Below are positions 6,114 to 9,010 of a stretch of 9,010 nucleotides of DNA, one piece after another. Every line of letters begins with the position of its first letter. Positions within the stretch are counted from its first letter, which is position 1. The stretch covers positions 1 to 9,010 of the forward strand of contig JACFNS010000070.1 of NCBI GenBank assembly GCA_019454705.1, written 5' to 3'. Origin of the DNA: Taibaiella sp. Its GTDB lineage: Bacteria > Bacteroidota > Bacteroidia > Chitinophagales > Chitinophagaceae. Below the pieces are notes generated by a model. It was not told the origin of the DNA and made no database searches. It saw only the letters and a list, made by a program, of their open reading frames with translations. A program made the position numbers and the translations under genes.

Positions 6114-7292
6114 ATGAAGCAGACGGGATTATTATTCATCATTACATTACTCTTATACGCCTGCGGTGGAGAGGAAAAGCCTGCTACCCGCCATGAGCAG
6201 GCAATAAAAGAAGAAGGCTTTACAACTGACACCCTGTGCGGCGTGTACAGGCGTTATACCGGCACTGTAGCAGGGCAGCCCGTGGTGCTGCATTATATGC
6301 AGTACAGCAATATGGTTACCTGCCAGTATTATTATGTAAGCGAGGGGAAAAACATTCATATTTATAGTGCTACTAACCGTCTGCATAATAACCCACTGGT
6401 TTTAATAGAGACTCCGGAAACGGAAAGAGAAAAGGACAATCCAGCGAGTTGGTATATAACAATTACTGAAGACAGCCTAAAAGGGGAATGGTTAAGTGGC
6501 GATAGTGAAATTACATACCCCATTTTACTGAAAGAGGACTATACCAATGGCGCACAGCAGTTCAGCATAGTATGTATGACAGATAGTGTAAACTTTATCG
6601 ACAGCCTGCCTGAACCCAAAGCATCAACCACTTATGAAGTATTACTGCCAGTGGGCGATGATGAAGGAACGAAGTTTGTACGTACTGCCATCTATAACTG
6701 CATTGGCTGCGATACTATTGCGGGTGATGATATGAAGAGTTGCCTGGACGGGCTGAAGTCAAAGTACTTTGCCGACTACAGGCATGTAAGTGATGAAGAA
6801 AAAAAGCTGTACACATCCGCCGCTTCTTTTGGCAACTGGAGCGAACAGACAAATTTCTGGGTAGTGTACAATGATGATGGTATGCTGGTGGTCAATCATC
6901 ATGTATATGCATATACCGGCGGTGCACATGGCAATTATTCCAGCCACTACCTATGTATTGACTCCCGCGATAAAAAGCTGCTGAAGCTGGAAGATGTATT
7001 ACAAGCCGACACTGTGCAAATGGTCAGGTTATTGGAAGAGGAAGCAAGGAAACTGTACAATATAGCTGAAGAAGCCCCGCTATATGCAAACATGCTAACC
7101 GAAGAACTGTATATTCCTGAGCAATTTTATATAAGCAACAAGGGCATCACATTTGTGTATGGCATTTACGAAGTAGCCGCTTATGCAGAAGGCGAAATCA
7201 GCCTGTTTATTCCTTACAATAAAATCATGGGCATGCTCACGCCCTGGTTCAAACAAAGAATGAAACTGGAACAACTGGCAGCCAACAAATAA
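6114..7292 (+). CDS. Lipoprotein with DUF4163/DUF3298-type C-terminal region
   Basis: A 392-aa lipoprotein. The N-terminus MKQTGLLFIITLLLYACGG has the lipobox LYAC with Cys17 lipidated. Residues about 38-140 form a beta-rich segment (GVYRRYTGTVAGQPVVLHY, GEWLSGDSEITYPILL) like the all-beta domains often found before this family's core. Residues about 170-380 fit the DUF4163/DUF3298 pair, with the characteristic YAYTGGAHGNYSSHY (265-279) followed by a segment ending in FIPYNKIMGMLTPWF (365-379). The same domain pair occurs in the extracytoplasmic part of RsiV-type anti-sigma factors and in many Bacteroidota lipoproteins. Here there is no cytoplasmic or transmembrane part, so an anti-sigma role is not indicated. 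A CIGC pair sits at 196-199. It starts 18 bp after the prohibitin-like gene with a purine-rich AAGAAAGG ahead of it, and ends 5 bp before the DinB-fold gene. Precise function is unknown. Confidence 0.8.
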   Translation: MKQTGLLFIITLLLYACGGEEKPATRHEQAIKEEGFTTDTLCGVYRRYTGTVAGQPVVLHYMQYSNMVTCQYYYVSEGKNIHIYSATNRLHNNPLVLIETPETEREKDNPASWYITITEDSLKGEWLSGDSEITYPILLKEDYTNGAQQFSIVCMTDSVNFIDSLPEPKASTTYEVLLPVGDDEGTKFVRTAIYNCIGCDTIAGDDMKSCLDGLKSKYFADYRHVSDEEKKLYTSAASFGNWSEQTNFWVVYNDDGMLVVNHHVYAYTGGAHGNYSSHYLCIDSRDKKLLKLEDVLQADTVQMVRLLEEEARKLYNIAEEAPLYANMLTEELYIPEQFYISNKGITFVYGIYEVAAYAEGEISLFIPYNKIMGMLTPWFKQRMKLEQLAANK

Positions 7293-7297
7293 TAACA

Positions 7298-7834
7298 ATG
7301 GACTCATTGGAACAAATAAAATACCCCATAGGCCGCTATATAGCGCCAACAGAATTTACACCCCAAATTATAAACGGGTGGATAGCAGCTATAGAAGCAC
7401 TACCCTCGTGGCTAGACCCATGTATTGAAAACCTGGATCAGGCACAACTGGAAGTTCCCTACCGCGATGGCGGCTGGAACAGCAGGCAGGTGATACATCA
7501 CATTGCTGATAGTCATATGAACGCCTACATAAGGTTGAAGCTGGCATTAACAGAAGACAAACCCACTATAAAACCTTACGATGAAAATAAATGGGCAGTA
7601 CTGGACGATGTAGAATCGGTGCCGGTAAATGTATCTATTACCCTGCTGCATGCATTGCACCGCAGATGGGCCGCGCAGCTACGCAGCCTCAGCGATTCCG
7701 ATTGGGAGCGTACATATTTTCATCCGGAACAAAACAAAAGTGTACCCATATGGCAAATGACAGCCCTCTATGCATGGCATGGCAGGCACCATATGGAGCA
7801 GATAAGGACTTTGAGAGAAAGAATGGGTTGGTAA
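7298..7834 (+). CDS. YfiT-like DinB-fold putative metal-dependent hydrolase/transferase
   Basis: A 178-aa protein of the DinB four-helix fold, YfiT branch (Bacillus subtilis YfiT is of similar size). The conserved blocks are intact: DGGWNSRQVIHHIADSHMN (57-75), LKLALTEDKPTIKPYDENKWA (80-100) and YAWHGRHHMEQI (158-169). The expected metal ligands are one His of the pair 67/68, plus His161 and His165. YfiT-like proteins are annotated as metal-dependent hydrolases, and related DinB proteins are thiol transferases acting with bacillithiol or similar cofactors; the substrate here cannot be read from sequence. It starts 5 bp after the preceding stop, so it is very likely co-transcribed and perhaps translationally coupled. 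No signal peptide, so cytoplasmic. Confidence 0.88.
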   Translation: MDSLEQIKYPIGRYIAPTEFTPQIINGWIAAIEALPSWLDPCIENLDQAQLEVPYRDGGWNSRQVIHHIADSHMNAYIRLKLALTEDKPTIKPYDENKWAVLDDVESVPVNVSITLLHALHRRWAAQLRSLSDSDWERTYFHPEQNKSVPIWQMTALYAWHGRHHMEQIRTLRERMGW

Positions 7835-7892
7835 ACCTGTTTTTTTGCCCATTGGGTTGTAACTTAGCCCTGCACAAAAAACACCACATCTT

Positions 7893-8351
7893 ATGTTGAC
7901 CGGCATTCAGCACTTGCACAATTTCCTGCGTTGGTTCGTATTGTTATTCGCGTTGTGGACAATATTTAAGACCATGGGCGGCCTTAGCGGTGTAAGACAG
8001 TTCACAAAATCAGACAAACGCCCGGCTATGCTGCTGATGATAACAGCGGATATACAACTGTTGCTGGGGTTGATACTATATGTAGGTAATGGCTGGTTCA
8101 AAGTGCTGACAGGCGGTGGTTTTATGAAACTGCCCGCAGCACGTTTCTGGGCCATGGAGCATATGCTGGGCATGCTCATCGCCATCATCCTGATACATAT
8201 CGGCTATAGTGCTGTCAAAAAAGATATTCCCGACGCTGCCAAGTTCAAAAAAGTGTTCTGGTACACATTAATAGCGCTGATAGCCATCCTCATTACCATA
8301 CCATGGCCGTTCCGCGAGATAATAGGGCGTCCATTATTCCCCGGAATGTAA
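7893..8351 (+). CDS. Small four-helix membrane protein, cytochrome b-like at best
   Basis: A 152-aa integral-membrane protein with four hydrophobic segments at about 11-27, 44-65, 88-106 and 119-137. His residues are placed at or near membrane segments: HLHNFLRW (7-14), AMEHMLG (87-93) and ILIHIGY (99-105). This pattern recalls small Bacteroidota membrane proteins sometimes labelled cytochrome b-like, in which paired His could hold heme, but I cannot confirm a heme site. A basic loop follows the first helix (KTMGGLSGVRQFTKSDKR, 26-43). It lies 58 bp after the DinB-fold gene and 6 bp before the acyltransferase gene. Two stop codons in tandem (TAATAG) end it. The coding call is solid; the function is not. 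Confidence 0.75.
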   Translation: MLTGIQHLHNFLRWFVLLFALWTIFKTMGGLSGVRQFTKSDKRPAMLLMITADIQLLLGLILYVGNGWFKVLTGGGFMKLPAARFWAMEHMLGMLIAIILIHIGYSAVKKDIPDAAKFKKVFWYTLIALIAILITIPWPFREIIGRPLFPGM

Positions 8352-8357
8352 TAGCCT

Positions 8358-9010
8358 ATGCTCAGCAAGCTGTTGCAGCCAATATATGCTGCATGGGTTA
8401 TACTCACATACCTGCTATGCCTGGCAGGCGCATTCCCCTTCATATTTATCCTGGGGTTATGGGATAAAGTATGGGCCCGCAGGGCTATATGGTATATCGT
8501 GCATTATTGGGCTACAGGATGGCTGTTTTGTATGGGTATGCCTGTATCGCGCATAGGCAACCGCCCGGGAAAGGAAAAATGCGTATATGTCGCCAACCAT
8601 ATATCTTACTTAGATACTGTTTTAATATATGCAGCCATACCCTACTACTTCCGCACGCTGGCCAAAAAAGAAATGGCACGCATACCCATATTCGGTTTTG
8701 TGTATAAGCAGATTGCAATATTGGTTGACCGATCCAGTACCGAGAGCCGTGCCAAAAGCATGCGGCTAATGTGGCGGGCGATGAAGCATGAGTGTAATAT
8801 TGCCGTTTTCCCCGAGGGCACCTTTAATGAGACGGACAAACCTTTGAAAGAGTTTTATGACGGGGCATTCCGCCTGGCTATTAATACACAATCCCCTGTT
8901 TTACCCATGGTCTTCCCCGATACGGTACGTAGATGGCACTATAGCACTGTCCTGGGGCTGAATCCGGGCAGGAACAGGGTGGTGTACCTGGAGCCCGTAC
9001 CCACCTCCGG
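8358..9010 (+). CDS. PlsC-type lysophospholipid acyltransferase, partial (3' end outside window)
   Basis: The first 217 codons of a 1-acylglycerol-3-phosphate acyltransferase-like enzyme, which transfers a fatty acyl group to lysophosphatidic acid or a related lipid at the inner membrane. Motif I, NHISYLD (80-86), carries the catalytic His81 and Asp86 of NHX4D. Motif III is FPEGTF (151-156), FYDGAFRLA (167-175) is the expected continuation, and motif IV is VLPMV (181-185). An N-terminal membrane helix lies at about 11-34. An in-frame TAG sits just upstream at 8352-8354, so ATG 8358 is the first possible ATG start; it begins 6 bp after the preceding stop. The frame stays open to the window end. 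PlsC proteins are usually 240-270 aa, so perhaps 25-50 residues are missing. Ornithine-lipid (OlsA-like) or other lyso-lipid substrates are alternatives. Confidence 0.92.
   Translation, partial: MLSKLLQPIYAAWVILTYLLCLAGAFPFIFILGLWDKVWARRAIWYIVHYWATGWLFCMGMPVSRIGNRPGKEKCVYVANHISYLDTVLIYAAIPYYFRTLAKKEMARIPIFGFVYKQIAILVDRSSTESRAKSMRLMWRAMKHECNIAVFPEGTFNETDKPLKEFYDGAFRLAINTQSPVLPMVFPDTVRRWHYSTVLGLNPGRNRVVYLEPVPTS

Noticed and set aside
7826..7847. GGTT/AACC hairpin followed by a T run after the DinB-fold gene, as a terminator
   Set aside because: The stem is only four pairs with little GC; too weak to call, although a transcription break in the 58-bp gap remains possible.
7844..7867. TTTG and TAACTTAG as a promoter for the four-helix protein
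   Set aside because: The spacing is about 12 bp, well short of the 17-23 bp expected, and the -7 element lacks TTTG.

Overview
The window looks like chromosomal DNA of a Bacteroidota bacterium, perhaps of the Chitinophagaceae or a related group. The evidence is a BlaR1-type M56 peptidase with a TonB-like tail, a lipoprotein dipeptidyl peptidase III with a Cys-containing HECIGH zinc motif, several short lipoproteins, generally weak Shine-Dalgarno sequences, and promoter-like TAnnTTTG elements. The taxonomic placement is inference; there is no rRNA or marker gene to fix it. I see no tRNA, CRISPR array, insertion sequence or phage gene.

Left part (1-2222, + strand): a complete M56/BlaR1-family membrane metallopeptidase is followed by a small secreted protein. 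The secreted protein is recognisably a stand-alone relative of the peptidase's own C-terminal periplasmic domain. A 10-bp inverted repeat lies between the two genes and runs into the second start codon. A perfect 30-bp palindrome closes the pair and probably terminates transcription from both sides.

Middle part (2244-4879): a lipoprotein dipeptidyl peptidase III (M49) on the - strand is divergent from an unrecognised 151-aa lipoprotein on the + strand. Their 122-bp intergenic space carries candidate promoters in both directions. The one for the small lipoprotein lies so close to its ATG that the mRNA may be leaderless. A 301-bp stretch without a gene follows; it holds nested inverted repeats, GTTACC repeats and a promoter element.

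Right part (5181-9010, + strand): five closely spaced genes. They encode an SPFH/prohibitin-like membrane protein, a DUF4163/DUF3298-type lipoprotein, a YfiT-like DinB-fold putative metal-dependent enzyme, a four-helix membrane protein, and a PlsC-type acyltransferase cut by the window end. The first three are separated by 5-18 bp and are very likely one operon. The last two are 6 bp apart and follow after a 58-bp gap. The mix points to the cell envelope (membrane scaffold, lipoprotein, phospholipid synthesis), but no single pathway can be read from it.

The most interesting item is the M56 peptidase next to a free-standing secreted copy of its sensor-like tail. That arrangement suggests a competitor, partner or substrate for the peptidase.
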